Assembly (NCBI GenBank): GCA_037043015.1
Contig: CM073325.1
Location: 2,048,501 to 2,112,500, forward strand
Reading direction: 5' to 3'
Source of the DNA: Bryum argenteum
Taxonomy: Eukaryota; Streptophyta; Bryopsida; Bryales; Bryaceae
DNA: 64,000 nucleotides
Each line of letters opens with the position of its first letter. The stretch's first letter is position 1. Shown piece after piece: positions 35,501 through 48,614 of the stretch. Below the pieces are notes generated by a model that was not told where the DNA came from, did not search any database, and saw only the letters and a program-made list of their open reading frames with translations. The translations under genes and the position numbers were made by a program.

Positions 35501-38500
35501 CTTTTTAACAGAAATATCACGACGATTTGATTATTAATGATGTCGCTTCATCAATGGAATAAACTATGAGGTAGAAGTTTAGAAGACACTGATGTCGTTG
35601 TGCAACAAGATGAAGAGCAAACAATTGTACAATTTTTCGATTTCGAGTCATCTGACATCCCAAAGTTGTATCCAGAGAGTGCAGTGAGTGAGAAATAATT
35701 AATTTGTAGAATATTAGAATTGCAATTATAATACAAATAGAGTAACACGAGTTTTATTGACTCACTGAGGTAATATTCCAAACTATTATCAACAAGCATT
35801 TTGTGATAGATTTTAGAAGAGTATGATTTTCATTAATACATATATGTATGACTGTTTACATCTATTCTTGAAACTTCATGATGCACGTAGAAACTTCTTA
35901 TGATCTCACAATACTTCATGATTTTAGTAACAATTATTGTAATTTGAATTTGTTAAAGGCTTTTCAAGGAAAAGTTGTTGTTGAAAGACAACACAATGTC
36001 ATCATCTCATAGGGAGGTAAGAAATTGCTTGAATCAGTGAGCCTATCATTACTTTTGACAGACGAGTGTGTAAACGGTTGTGTGATTTTTTATGGAGAAT
36101 CACCTGATCGATGGACGTATGCTTTATGACATGATAACATGTGCAAATTGTGAAGTACAACGATGCTACAAAAATTTTCTAAACCAAGAGTCACCTAGAA
36201 AGTTATAATCTCAATATCGTTTATTCTAATATTTTAGTTTATTTATGTTAGTTTGTAATAATTTATAAAAACATTTATCATGATTTTTGTTCATTAAATT
36301 CTTTTACATGACATTGAGGTGTAATTGTTTAACTATTATTTTATTTTATTTTACACTTTTTATTAATCAATATTTAACTCAAAGAAAAGTATTGACAGGT
36401 TTTGTGTTTTCAACGAATCATTACAAGGTTTCAACTTTCAACAGTTGTATACATCCCTACGCACAACACCTCATTTTGCCACAAATGATACCGCAGGTAG
36501 CGATAATGGATACATTAGAAGTATCATTGATTCGGAATCATGGTGAAATGTGATGACCATTGATTCAACATTTGAGGCGTTAAGACTAGCGGTTGTGTCA
36601 GAAGGTTTAAATCCATCACCACTACGTAGTTTATCTTATAGTATTACTCTAGTGGCGGTTATGATTTATAATCTACCACCTGACCTTACCACCAAAAAAA
36701 AATTTGTTTTTTTAATCTTAGATTATTCTGGGAAAGTTCCAGGTAAAAAATATGGATCATTGATCTTATAATTAAAGTAGTTATCGTCACCCGGAGTTCC
36801 AGCTCGTGATATAAGCAAATCTGTTGAACATCAAGATTTTATCTTACGTGTAATTGTACTATGGACAATTACGGATTATCCAGACGCTACATCCATATGA
36901 CCATATTTGATACGCATTTGATTTATCTCATTTTATATTAAATTAAAATTCATTTAGCTTCTTATTGTATTGAAATAAAGATTTAGATTATATGGTTAGT
37001 AATTTAGAATTGAAGTTGAATTTTAAGATTTAATAATAAATCTTAAACTTTTAGGTTGAATGTTAAAGTTGAAACATGTAAATTTAATGTGAGCAGTTAG
37101 ATTTGAATTTATTTTACTTTATATTGGCAATAGTAATTTGCATTTTTGGTTTTAGGGATGAAAGTCTTTATATTATAAGTATCAAAGTTTTTGTTTTAGT
37201 ATTGGTTGAAAAATATTTGAATGTTTTAATTTTAAAAGGTAAATAATTTTTTGAACACTAATGTAAGTTGTGGTCATTCCAGGAATGGTTATCAAGGGTT
37301 GCAATGCTTGCTATATTTGTGCATAGATGAGATTCATGCACGGCGCTCTGTGCCACTACACAAGATTGTGTATGATGAATTTCGTTTTTTTTTTTATGAA
37401 CTTCATCTATTTCGGACAGAATTGAAGGATTTGTTTAATGGTTACATTGAATAAAGAATTTATCCCATCCGTCTGACAGCTAAGGATTGAATATCTAGAT
37501 GGAATAGGTTACATAGAGTCACAGTTAGCACGTCCAACCAATTCTTAACCCGTGAGTAACCCACTAGGCATGACCGGAAAGTCGATTTTTTATGAGTTAG
37601 AGTATTGGACAAAACTTCCAATACAATATTTGTTAGATCCCATGCACATTAGTGAAAATGTGTGCAAGTCATTGCTTGAACATTTAACTGGAGTGAAGAA
37701 TATTTCAAAAGAGAGTAATGATTTGAAAGATTCTAACACAAAGAGGGAGTTGTGAGAGCGACAGTTGGATGAGAGGGGGAGATTGGTATACTTGATAGCA
37801 CTTTACACGATTGAAAGGAAGAGTAAGAGTATTTTATATAATTGTAGTAATTCTATTCGTACCCCATCACACTTTGGAGCCGTATTGACTAATGCCTTCA
37901 CAAAGAGTGATACGTTTTCGGGATTGAAGTCTCACAATTTTTTCAACATGTTGCGATACCAACTTCCTTTGGCGATTTGTAAGTTACTGACATCTAACGT
38001 TGGTTATAGTGTCAGTAAGGCAATATTTTGTCTCTGAAGATTTATAAGGTATGTTTGTCTACAGGAGATTTCACCAAGAATGATGGCTAATTTGGAAAAA
38101 GAAGCAGTTGTGGTTGTGGTGCTTCTTTAAATGCAATTTCCACCATCACTTTTTTACAGTCAACAACATCTATTGGTTCATTTACCTATGGAGCTCAAGC
38201 TTGCCGACCCAGTGCAATTAAGGTGGATGTACCCCGTCGAAAGATATATAAAAGTCTTAAAGGCTTTTGTACGTCAAAGAGCTAGGCCAGAAGAAAGCAT
38301 TGCTGAGGGGTATTTGATGCAAGAGAGGATCCGCATGTTTAATGACAAATTTGAAGAGTTTGAAGCTGAGAGTCACCAAGCTTAGAATGATGAGCCGGAG
38401 AATCGCAAAAAAGGTACACTTTCTGAAATTATATTGGTTTTTATGTTTATGGTTTACAATTTGCAAGAATAATTACATTAGGTTCATCATAGAATATTAT

Positions 38501-40573
38501 ATTTTGTTTACATTGTATTCAGAAACTAGGTTGACGTCTACATTTAATTTTGAGTTTACAAGTTTAAACTCTTGACAACTTAGACATCAATTTCCAAAAT
38601 AATTATAAAAACCTTCATAGAATAAAAATCATTTACAATATCTATCATTGAACTATCGTCAAGTGTTTACTATGATTTATGTTGAAAACGTAGTTGCTAA
38701 TTTAATTCAGTTTTTTTACCCTCTAATTTAAACAAAATAAGAATATATCTTTAAAATTGATGTACATGAATCTCAACAGTATATTTATTTTTTTTCCAAA
38801 ATATCACTAATTATTTCTAATATGCTTTGATAAAGATTAAACTAGACAAGAAATATTGAGTGTGTATTGTGTATACATAGTTTTGGTGAACGGTACACCG
38901 TACCATGCAGAATCATGTATTACTTCATAACAAGAATATTTTGTTTTTATTCCTTCTTTTTTGCAATCATCTTTTACGAAATCAGTGTTTTATGTAGGTA
39001 CATATTTGCAAAGTAAAGGATGAAATAAGCGATTTACGGGTCAACAGCAATTGGAGTATAGACAAATCTATTGATTATTTTTGAGAGGCACTGAAAAAAT
39101 GAATGGTTATGTACAAAGGTATGAAGTTGCTAAAGAATCATTTGAGCAAGAATGCCGTAGTGGGAGATGGACGACTTAGCCTCCCACTTTTGCTGATATT
39201 GATCATTGGATTTATACTGCGGTGATTGATGATCTCGATAATGGTATCGAAGCGGATGATAGGATAGTCAACATAGCTCAAGGGTTTAAATTGCAGCGCA
39301 AAACATACTCAGCAGTGTACCACGAGGGCCACCACTTTCGTACGGAGCGTATTGACAAAACAAGATGAGCACATGATTGTGGTATAGCATGCAGGATGAA
39401 AGAAGGTGATAAGCTCGTGGATTATGTAGGAGTGTTGGAAGAAATTTTAGAGATCACGTTCATCGACTTAGAACCAATTGTGGATTTCACAATGGGGACA
39501 AAGAATCTGAAGATGAAGCTGAGGATAATGTGGACGATACACATGAGGATTATGACTCAGAAAGCGACAATGAAGAATCGAGACTCAGAGGTGTAGAAGC
39601 CTTAGAAAGATGCTTAGATGAAACGGCATATGACTTCTCTGATGAGGATTCCGATTATGATTCTAGGAAAACCGAATCGTGGTCTGAAATGCTTTGACGA
39701 TTTCCATACACTTTTTCCGTGATGCGCAGAGCTTCATGGCACGGAGATTCGATAGCACACCTCGAGTAAGCTCAGCTGTGGAACTTAAAGTATTTTCTTA
39801 ATATTTTTATGCAACACGCTTTAACCGTTAGCCCTAAGCCCCTAAACCTTTGAATGATGATCAAAAAGATAAGTTGGATTGGTGCATTTATTTCTTCGAA
39901 ATAGCTAGGGATTTGCCATGATTAACAAGAGAAGGTGTGATGTTTTTGCAGGGCTTAATCCTTAAGGGAGAGTGCTCAAAACTGGAGCGGTACCAATAAT
40001 GGAGCACTAGGCTTCTTCACCCATAATACATAATAGCTTCTTCACTCAACAGTAGAATGTACTCACGGAAAACATTATAGATGGCAAAATGAGGGCACCA
40101 TTTTAGAAACACCTATGAGACTACCTTCAAAAAATTTGAGAAGGCATAAAATATTATTACTTACTTATATATTGGATTATCATGTATTAACTGGCAAGAG
40201 TATACAATACTACTATTTTAAGTCAATGATTATTGAACTATTTAAAGCAAAAATGCAAACGATATGAATTTCTCAAAGTAGGCAAGAAAATACTGCATTT
40301 TAAACCAAGGTCTTTTAGTGAGACAGACTGACAGAGGGAATATCAATTCAATATATATAATGTTTAGGAAACGTTAAATGTTCAAAAAGTTATGCACTAA
40401 AAACCATTCAATAGTGTTAAATACTTGTACCAAACCTATTAAAAGTACGTCATAAACAAATATGTTGAAAACCCGTGTTAAAAACGTCATAACTGCTTTC
40501 GTCTCACCAACGTTACAAACTCACTTCAAATTGTCATAAAAAAATGTCATAATGCATGCTGCTTGTAGTAGTG
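35501..40573 (+). mobile_element. Decayed CACTA (En/Spm) transposon
   Basis: The plus strand carries remnants of the CACTA transposase in order. A Tnp2/Transposase_21 block at 37251-37755 has ELEYWTKLPIQYLLDPMHIS and ENVCKSLLEHLTGVKN. GLKSHNFFNMLRYQLPLAI lies at about 37923-37980. A DUF4218 block at 38131-38385 has QFPPSLFYSQQHLLVHLP, VQLRWMYPVERYIKVLK and RARPEESIAEGY. A DUF4216-like block at about 39280-39480 has AQGFKLQRKTYSAV and GVLEEILEITFIDLEPIV. Many stops and frameshifts interrupt it. The right end is CTTGTAGTAGTG at 40562-40573, the inverse of a CACTAC terminus, preceded by four GTCATAA subterminal words (40449, 40486, 40533, 40546). The left end was not found, so the start given is where similarity fades. 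Confidence 0.75.
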
Positions 40574-41230
40574 CGAGTACGAGATAACGATGGCCAACGA
40601 GTTTGTCACACTCTCTCGATTCAACACCATTCGAAAGTAGGCCGTTTCATCAGGGGGAGTTGTTGAACACTTGCACGAATCGAGACCTTCGGAGGTTGAA
40701 CATTGAATTGTGGCAGGAGACCGATTGTGGGTGCCAGACGGCCGGAACGAGCTTGGGTCTTCCTTTCGGTAGTCTCCGAACCGTTGTGAAACGCGGATGA
40801 GTAGCCTGTCAAGGAACCGAGTGGCGTCGAATTCGTCTTCTGTTTCCATTCTGAACGATGCCCAGCGAGCGAGCACGACGGTGGCGACCTCTTGATCGAA
40901 CCCGGATACCATCTCCTCTGTGCTTGAGGTTTCTCCCCACCTGCGAGTAACGGTGACGACCCGCTGCCGAAGCGAGTAACGGTGACGACCCGCTGCCGAA
41001 GCTGTCCATCTCGATGTTGATACTGGGTCACGAACTGGGGAAAGAGTTGTTGTCCTGCGAGCTGAGCTCCTGCGCCTTGTGCTGTTGAGTTCACCTCGAA
41101 GAAAAAGGCGAGGGTTGTGCTTCTGTTGAGTCCACACATCTTCCATGCTGTTGTTCCTCCTTGACCTACGACCGTGTCTGAACTTGCAGCCCCCTTTCGA
41201 GCTGGTGAGGTGAGCGAAACCAACTTGAGC
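40574..41230 (-). pseudogene. Inverted, frameshifted partial copy of SEC23
   Basis: On the minus strand this copies about positions 1-615 of the window's SEC23 with few substitutions. It starts in the block matching ARKG...SDTVVGQGG, continues through MCGLNRSTT and RWASFRMETEDEF, and ends in [11 protein letters not shown] 29-bp unit starting GAGTAACGGTGACG is tandemly duplicated (40945-40973 and 40974-41002) and breaks the frame. There is an extra base in the PQFMFN-coding block, a short insertion before it, and a 12-bp class deletion near the end. Similarity stops exactly at the CACTA terminus (40573). On the other side, the sequence beyond about 41230 does not match the visible SEC23 exon, although its own upstream exon is outside the window. 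It encodes no functional SEC23. Confidence 0.85.
40945..41002. repeat. Tandem duplication of a 29-bp unit in the SEC23 copy
   Basis: Two adjacent identical 29-bp units start GAGTAACGGTGACGACCCGC. The intact gene has one. Because 29 is not a multiple of three, it shifts the frame. Confidence 0.9.
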
Positions 41231-42438
41231 ATGTGGGGACAGATCGGATGAGCAGGAGAAACCACATCAACGCAGGCATTACAGGTGAGGGCAATCGTAC
41301 ACCTTAGAAATTGTGAGCAATAATTCGGTCACAGCAAGAAAATTATCGCAAAGTGATCGAACCTCGCCATCAACCACAGTGACCGGCCTACCACACCTAT
41401 CACTCTCACTAGCTAGCTTGATCGATTCGATCCCGCCCATTACCCCTCACATCCAATTGCAATAACCGTACTTCCCAAGCCCCACTGGACTCATATCGAT
41501 CTCAATAATACCCGCTCTGATCAATCCTAGTCGATCTTAGCTTGAGCAGATTACTTGATCGAACTCGATCTAGCTAGCTTATTGTTGTCGGCAGTAAGTC
41601 GGTATTGATAGAAGATAGGCTGATCGCGTAACTGACGATCTTGTCTAGAGGTAAAGCAGATCCATACAAGATCTACTGGGTGGTAGGTGCTTGTCAATGC
41701 GGGTGCTGTGAGCGAGCTTTTTACCTTTAGTTACAGCATCTTCTCCAGCGTGACCCTGACATCTAGCCTGTACATGATCGATGTAATTTGCGTGGGCGTA
41801 GGTATTAATGAATAGTAGCTAGCAGCTGGCCTGGTGCAGCGATCCATCGACCAACTTCCCCCGTGACAACATAGCCAAGCTAAGTACAGCATAGCCTTTC
41901 TTAGATCTCCTCACTCTGCTGCCAGTTGTTGTTGCTGGTGCAATTCTAGCTGCAGATCAACATTGTACATAGCACCACTAGTAACTGCCAGTATCGCTTC
42001 CCATTCCACAAAGTCCTGTCAAGATCGATCAAGCCGCTCTGTCGATAGAACAAGAGGTCGTGAGCAGTATGGACGCTCGCGGAGTGAGAACATCAATAAG
42101 GTATCATGTCGATCACCACTGCTCCATGCATGCTGCATATTCGTTTGGAATGCTGATGATGTGCGGTGCCGGTGCAGCAATGTTTCGAAGTGCACTCGTG
42201 CATCACCATGGTTGAATTAATCACTATGTTTCAAACATGGCATTTCAACCTCACTGAAACATTGTCAACTGCATAATTCCCCTTACAAGCACTAGCGGCA
42301 TATACTACTAGTGCAATAAAATGGGTAAAACATTATCACCATGGTGTTCCAACAAGTGCTTCAACCATGCATTTGGATTAGTGCATGAATGAACGAAGTA
42401 CCATGTCAATCATTTCGGTGCATGTTTGATGCAATGGT
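41231..42438. other. Intergenic region upstream of the LRR gene
   Basis: The stretch is rich in GATCGAT/GATCGATC words and AGCTAGCT words, with no coding segment recognised. It probably includes the promoter of the LRR gene, but I see no convincing TATA box at a defined distance. Confidence 0.4.
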
Positions 42439-43903
42439 GTGTGTTCGTTGAGGATGCTGAAAAGTGCGTGGTGGAGCAGCAAGTGGTGGTGGGTGGTGAT
42501 GTGGTGGAGCTGCAGTACGAGGAGTGTCTGGGGATGGGAGTGCGCTGCAACAGATCGACAGACGCTGCTAGAGTTCAAGTCGGGATTCGTGGACCGCGAT
42601 GGTGTATTCTCCACATGGAACGTGTCCACCAACTGCTGCTTGTGGAGCGGCGTGCTGTGTCGCGAGAGCGACGGCGCCGTGCTGGAGGTGGCGCTGGTGG
42701 GGACTTCCGGGAGCGGTAACCAGCAGTCGTACCGGGACGCTAGTTATAATGGGGCGACCACGGTGGGCGCGTCCCTGGTGTGGCTCACTCACCTGCGCAA
42801 GCTCACCATCCAGTGGGTGCTGCTTGACGGGCCCATTCCCTCGCAGTGGGGCGAGTTCTCTGGCAACCTCAAGGTTGCTCCACTTCTTCCTCTTCTCATC
42901 AACTGCTTTGTGCTCATGTCCCATGCATTCACTCGGCACTCTGTCATCATAATCAGAAGAAAAAGCACATGTTCTTCATGACCAAGTAGTTCATTTTCTT
43001 ACTAAATGTTTGTTATGGGTTCGTTGGATCGAAACATTTCAACATAGCAAGTCACTTCAGATTCTCATATAAGATCCTAGGAGCCAATGGCACTTAACAA
43101 ATATATGATTTGGTATTTAACTTGATGTTCAATTCGAGTTGACATTCTACCCCACAAGTTACTCACCTGTACTCTGAATTTACAGTATTCCTTGCATCCA
43201 AGTTATATAGCAAATGAACGTGATGGAACATTGCTTTTACATCGAACTGATCAGCATGTATGCAGATTTCACCCTAGAATGCGAGGAAGATACATAATTA
43301 ACTCAATAAAAGCTATAAATGGTAACAACTGATTCGGAATGAGTTACGAGATTCAATACAGCCAATTAAGTAACTATTTTAACAAAAAATGCTTCCTGTA
43401 AATCTTCTGAAAAATCATCAGAAACAACACCCACTGGTACCGTAGCTTACACAGCGTCGTGATTAAAGGAGAGGGCGTGTTTTCTTCAAGTTCTAGTCAA
43501 TTAACAAATGGAGAAATGGGTGAATGGCGCTCAGGTGCTGGTGATCAACAACGCCAACCTGCGCGACGACATACCCTCGAGCCTGGCGTCCATCCCCAAC
43601 TTGCAGACGCTGGACCTCAAGTCCAACCACCTGACGGGCGCCATCCCTGCCGCCTTCTGCGACCAGCACAGCCTCACCTACATCGACGTCTCCTACAACG
43701 ACATGAGCTACCTCCTGGTGCCGTCGTGCTTGCAACAGAACAGCAGCAGCACCGTGACTACGGTGTTCGACAATCAGGGCTCCAGCTCTAGCCCTGGCTC
43801 CCCTGCCTACTTCAACGCTGCCACTTCCACCACCTTCCCCACCCCCTTCTTCGTCGCCTTCGCTACTATCTCCTCCATCCTCCTCACGACCCTACTCAAC
43901 TAA
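42439..43903 (+). CDS. Short secreted or surface leucine-rich-repeat protein (2 exons)
   Basis: The exons are 42439-42873 and 43535-43903, joined in phase 0 (AAG|gttgct ... ctcag|GTGCTG), giving 267 residues. After a tryptophan-rich hydrophobic start (KWWWVVMWW) comes an LRR N-terminal cap with DRQTLLEFKSGF and the cysteine pair in NCCLWSGVLC, typical of plant LRR receptors. Repeats follow: LRKLTIQWVLLDGPIP, LVINNANLRDDIPSSL, LQTLDLKSNHLTGAIP and LTYIDVSYNDM. There is no kinase domain. The tail is Ser/Pro-rich and then ends in a hydrophobic run (FFVAFATISSILLTTLLN), which fits a GPI-anchor signal or a single membrane helix. It resembles truncated LRR receptor-like proteins, and its ligand is unknown. 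The ATG choice is uncertain, since another Met follows five codons on and an upstream exon is possible. Confidence 0.72.
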
Positions 43904-44866
43904 ACTCTCACGTCTCGTTCCAGAACTCCGCCCGGCAGATACACGAAAGGATCTATTTGTGTTGCTCTGTGTACTTGTTCAGATCACCTTGCTTGTCAGC
44001 TGTATTGAAAATGAAGCATCAGTTTCCAAGGGTGGTATCTTATCAATTGTAATGGAAGTCAAGCATTCAAACCTGAGGGATGTGGGCTAAGCAAAATTCT
44101 AGGCTCGGCATCCTGGAGTTGTTCTGAAAACGATTCGCTACTCAGAGCTACTTGGATACTGAGCTTCAATTCATCTTATGAAATGAGATATTTACACTGT
44201 AGCTATTCTGAGGTTCAACTGGTAAATCAATATAGAAGGTAGTTGTTAAGAAATTCATGTTTATTAAAGGACTGGTAGATCCAAGGATCTCTACATTACC
44301 AGAAAACCCTTCATGATACAACAAGAGATAAACTGCTAGAGCTACATGAGGGGGCTCCTAAATGTCAGAGGGACTCACCCTTCCTCGCATTTGTAGCTCT
44401 CTCCGCGATCCTCCTCAGTTGAGCTCTCTCGTCAAGCTCCAGAAGCCCCCAAACTACCTGGCAATAGATACATGAGGGGATCTATTCGTATCGCTCTATG
44501 CAATAGGTCAGATCAACATGATATCTTGTACTTTGTAATGAGAGATTGAACCATTCAAATCTTTACAAATTGAAGAAAGTGAAGTTGATCGTGAGCTTGG
44601 GAAAGCTTCTACAATATCTGGGTTCAGCATCCATACAAGAACAATTTGCTAAATGGTGCTTCAATCCATTTCATGGAACAAGATACATCTACAATGCAGC
44701 CGCTCTTAGTGGTCAAGCACTCAATGTTACTTGTACATGTATCTGCATATGTAAACTGTAACAAGCGGTACTTCTTGAGAAACTATTGTTCACAGTAACT
44801 GTTGTGTCAATTTGTATTAGCATACAAAAATTGGCCATGGTACAACAAGCGAAGGTAAATTGCATG
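43904..44866. other. Convergent intergenic region between the LRR gene and PARN
   Basis: This contains the 3' flanks of two convergent genes. Similar words recur (ACATGAGGG..CTC near 44346 and 44470; GGCTCGGCATCC and GGGTTCAGCATCC near 44101 and 44618), suggesting an old local duplication. No gene is supported. Confidence 0.4.
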
Positions 44867-47800
44867 CTAGAGGCGAATGAGGGGCTCTTGAAACTCGGAG
44901 GGGCTTCTGTAAGGACCAAACATGATCGGCCACTCGGCAGCTCGGATGGCCTGAGCGACGTCGGCTTCTTGACTCTTATCGACCAAGGTCACGTAGCAGG
45001 TCATCTGATTGAGCCACAAGACGCGGTCGATGGTGCAGCCGAGGTTAGTGAAACGGAGCAGCAGCTCATCTTGCGATGGCAGCGGCAAGCCGTTCAAGGA
45101 CGAGAGGAGGAACATGGAGGAGCGGTCTGGGATGGGGATAGGGCCTTCCAGTGGGAGGTATGGCAGGTCGCTTCGCATCACAAATATCCTGTTGCCGTAT
45201 TCTTGTATTGCCTGCACCCCCACATCAGAACCATTTAACGATCTCCTGTAATGAACCTTGTTACCAAGAGCTGCAAATCTGATTGTAGGCTTCATATGAA
45301 GCATGACTTAGCTAAGGGAATGACACTGTCTGCTATTCTCTAGCCTTCCATTTTGAATGATTGCACATATTATCTTGCTCTCATAGTAGTCTTTCTTAAT
45401 TGATTGCTTCACAAGCGCATTTCTACAATATCGATGATATACTTAAAAATAATCGAGAAAACAAGAAGCAGGAAGGGAGAGTAATTTTAAACCCAAGTTT
45501 TTAAAGGCCTGATCTGAGCGATTTACCGCAATACATGGGCAGATGCTAATTACCTGCATGTTCATTGGGGCGCTGCCTAGAGCAGTAGAGCCTCCTCGAG
45601 CTTCAAAGAGTTTGCAAAGCCATACGAATATCGCCCCAGTTTGGAACGCATCAAATCTGCATTCAGTTCAATATGCTGCCAGTAAGAAACAACTTCACAG
45701 TACCAACAGAGTAGATCATCTAGTGTGGCACAAACATAAGTTGTAGGATCTATCTTCATGATATTGACTGTTGCAAGAGATATTGAGAAAAAATTTATCA
45801 ACACGGTTGTTTTTCTCAATTCATGTGGGGGAAGTGTCAACCTTCGAGGCCATCCATTTATATGACTTTTATGGCTTTAAAGCCTACTACCTAAAATGAT
45901 AAACCTTCCTACCCTAAATAAAAATGTGCCTATGCTTGGACCGAAGCTTCAGACATTGAAAATTTTATCCAGAGCAACTCTCAAGTAAAACACACAGACT
46001 ATACCCGGCTTCATGATAGCGGCACCGCTCTTCAGGTTTATTTTTATACCGATCAAACTGATCAGCATGTTCCACTTTCGGTGCCTCCACCGGGGTCAGT
46101 TCCTCATCATCGCTAAGAGCTGTCAAACGAGTAACACATTGCAACATTAGATCTCCCGAAATAAATCGAAAGATCACAAACAGTTATATGGTGCATTTTA
46201 AAACTTCCAATGGAGGTGCGCTTACAAGGCGAGAGGTCGGCAAGAAGTATATATGCGCCTGTGGCGCCTTCGAGCACTCGAGGCTCCATCGATTCTTCCC
46301 CATTATCATTATTTACGACCCCAGCAGGGTTGCTTATATCTACAGCATCTAATACACTAGCTGATTCCTCTTCGGCCAGTTCACACACAGACTCCTCCAT
46401 TTTCGGTGCCACAGCAAAGTGAAGATCCTCAAGTGTCGTAGAAGGAAAAAGCTTGGGAAAGGATTGGGCTAAGTATTTGGTGTCGTATACTCCACCTGGA
46501 AACAGAACCTTGACCTGTTCATCTCAATCTATTTAGGAATCCAGCACGACAGATAACATTTTTCGATCAAAGCATGCACAATGAGTATATTCATTTTGAT
46601 TGCATCGGAGAAATGAGCTTCTAACGAAGCACCCTGCATAGAAAAGAAATTGACCTCTGCATTAGAGTGCACGACATCGGTAAGAGCATTTGGTTACCTG
46701 CTCTCGGAACTCATCAACAGATGGAGGAAGGTTTCCAATGAATTGTTGGTAAAGATAACATGTATCCAGAAGCATGTTGTGTCCAACAACAGGCTTGTTG
46801 CATGTCGTCAAGCACTCCATCACGCTAGCAAACCCGCGAGCACGTTCCAGTTTCTTCTGTCTTTTGGCGGCCACTTCCGATTCTTGTGCCGCTACGGCAT
46901 CCGACGTAGCTCTTGTCAGCTTCAAACTGGACTTCCGAGACCCTATTGTCCTCTGCCAACAAAATCCACACGTTTCTCTGAGCACACCCAACAATATGAT
47001 CATATTGATCGATTCGGAGTTGAATCTATACATCGAGATGAGCTTGATTGGAAGCTTACCAGGTGCTCTACGTAGAAATCAGATCTGCCAAACTCTTGCT
47101 CTAAATGCTGGTACAGAGCAGCTCGCAGATAGCTATTACTAGGCTCCAAGATGAGAGTAGAAGGTTCTGCATCGGTGTTAGCGTCTTTCGCAACTGTTTG
47201 ATCTAGCCAAACTCGCACCATTTCCAATTGCTGGTCGACGAAACTGCGATCGTCATCTTTCCTCAGAATAATGGGGTCTCTTGCCTCTCGTGCCTCCGAT
47301 CGTTTGTCCAATCTCAGCTGCTCAAGAGTAACATACGGTATGCCTGTATCAAAACTCTTATGACTTATCAATAAGTGTAGCTCTCAAAGAGTCTCAGCTC
47401 ATGTACTCATTGACTTGAATGATGGTGTAAGCATTGCTTGACTTGATATCTACAGTCATCAATCATTGAATGGATAATACGGTTGCCTACAATCACTAAA
47501 AATGCTCTACAGCCTCCCACTAAAAAATTCCACACAAAAAAATTGATCTCTCAAGAATCACACTCCTGCATATGTTAAAAATGCTTGATCCAAGTTGATA
47601 GCTGAACCAACCTGAGTAAATGAACTTGTTGAAGTCAAAGCCATGTTCGCGAAGAAAGTCCAAGGACGAGGCCTGAAGCATAAGACATTGTCATGCTACC
47701 ACGCAAATATACTCAAGCGAAAAGGAGCAAGAAGCTTCTACAGAAAAAAGGACCATACCTGGCAAGTGAAGCGCACATCTGCTGCTCCAAACGAACGCGG

Positions 47801-48614
47801 AAAGATGTAGAAATTGAACGTTTGCGCCTCATAGCCGCCTGCCTCGGCGTTCCAATGAAAGGTAGACAAACCTAACTGTTTGAAGCACATTTGCATTAGA
47901 AACCTTACAATAGAGCCAAGAAACTAAACCCTAAGCGGGGGAGACGAGCATTGCACCTGCATCATCAGGAAATGCTGGGCGGAGGTCCGGGCTCTCATGT
48001 AACGCTCCTGAGCGTCATCCAGCACCTCGTCTCTTCTGCAATAATACAGAAGACATCGCACATTGTAAATGCCCTGCACCACAAGACTCATCAGAATTTC
48101 TATAACCACGCACCTATCACATATCCGCTATCAAAATCTCCCAAAGAAAATATCAGGCACAATAGCTACAAATCAGCAAATTCTCAATGCAACCAAACAA
48201 CTGCAAAGTGAATGCAGCAAGGTACGATGTAGACTTCCATAAATACTTCAGCCAACTACCAATGTCGCAAAGAAGTACACATGAGATCAATTAAAATAGC
48301 CTCATACGAAAAGAAAACATAGTATAGCTATCGACAATCACTACGAAACCCCGGAAATTTAGAGCAACCAGGAGACAAGAAATTCACGAGAGCGGTCGAC
48401 ACTGCAGACAGCCCGCCAATTTCGATTGACTATTCATTTTATTTTCCACTCAATTGGCGTTGGATTATAAGAGTGATAGTAAGAGAGAGATGTACCGGGG
48501 ATTTGTGAGCGAGAGGCCAGAGAATTCGCCATCGATCGCGAGGAATTGGCACGAAGAGATGGCAGCTTCAATGCGGGGCAGAAGCTCCTCGTAATTCAGT
48601 TGCGTGACCTCCAT
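44867..48614 (-). CDS. PARN: Poly(A)-specific ribonuclease PARN (10 exons)
   Basis: PARN removes poly(A) tails from the 3' end of RNAs as a DEDDh exonuclease. Exons on the minus strand are 48614-48496, 48035-47957, 47875-47759, 47672-47612, 47343-47060, 46952-46698, 46514-46226, 46119-46005, 45656-45554 and 45211-44867. All join in phase with GT-AG borders, giving 588 residues (the human protein is about 640). The catalytic DxE is in FLAIDGEFSGLSL, the third acidic residue in KPVVGHNMLLDTCY, and the His and last Asp in YHEAGFDAFQTGAIF, so the whole DEDDh set is present. TFNFYIFPRSFG and ASSLDFLREHGFDFNKFIYS are family blocks, and the C-terminal VMRSDLPYLPLEGP part fits the RRM-like region. 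The N-terminus starts MEVTQLNYEELLPRIEAAIS as in other PARNs, and TAG at 44869-44867 ends it. It is the most complete model here. Confidence 0.92.

Noticed and set aside
43459-43791. 110-codon plus-strand frame overlapping LRR exon 2
   Set aside because: A different frame of the same exon. The LRR frame has the conserved repeat pattern and joins exon 1 in phase.
44786-45251. 150-codon plus-strand frame opposite the last PARN exon
   Set aside because: It is the antisense shadow of the PARN exon, whose protein sequence and splice junctions are supported.
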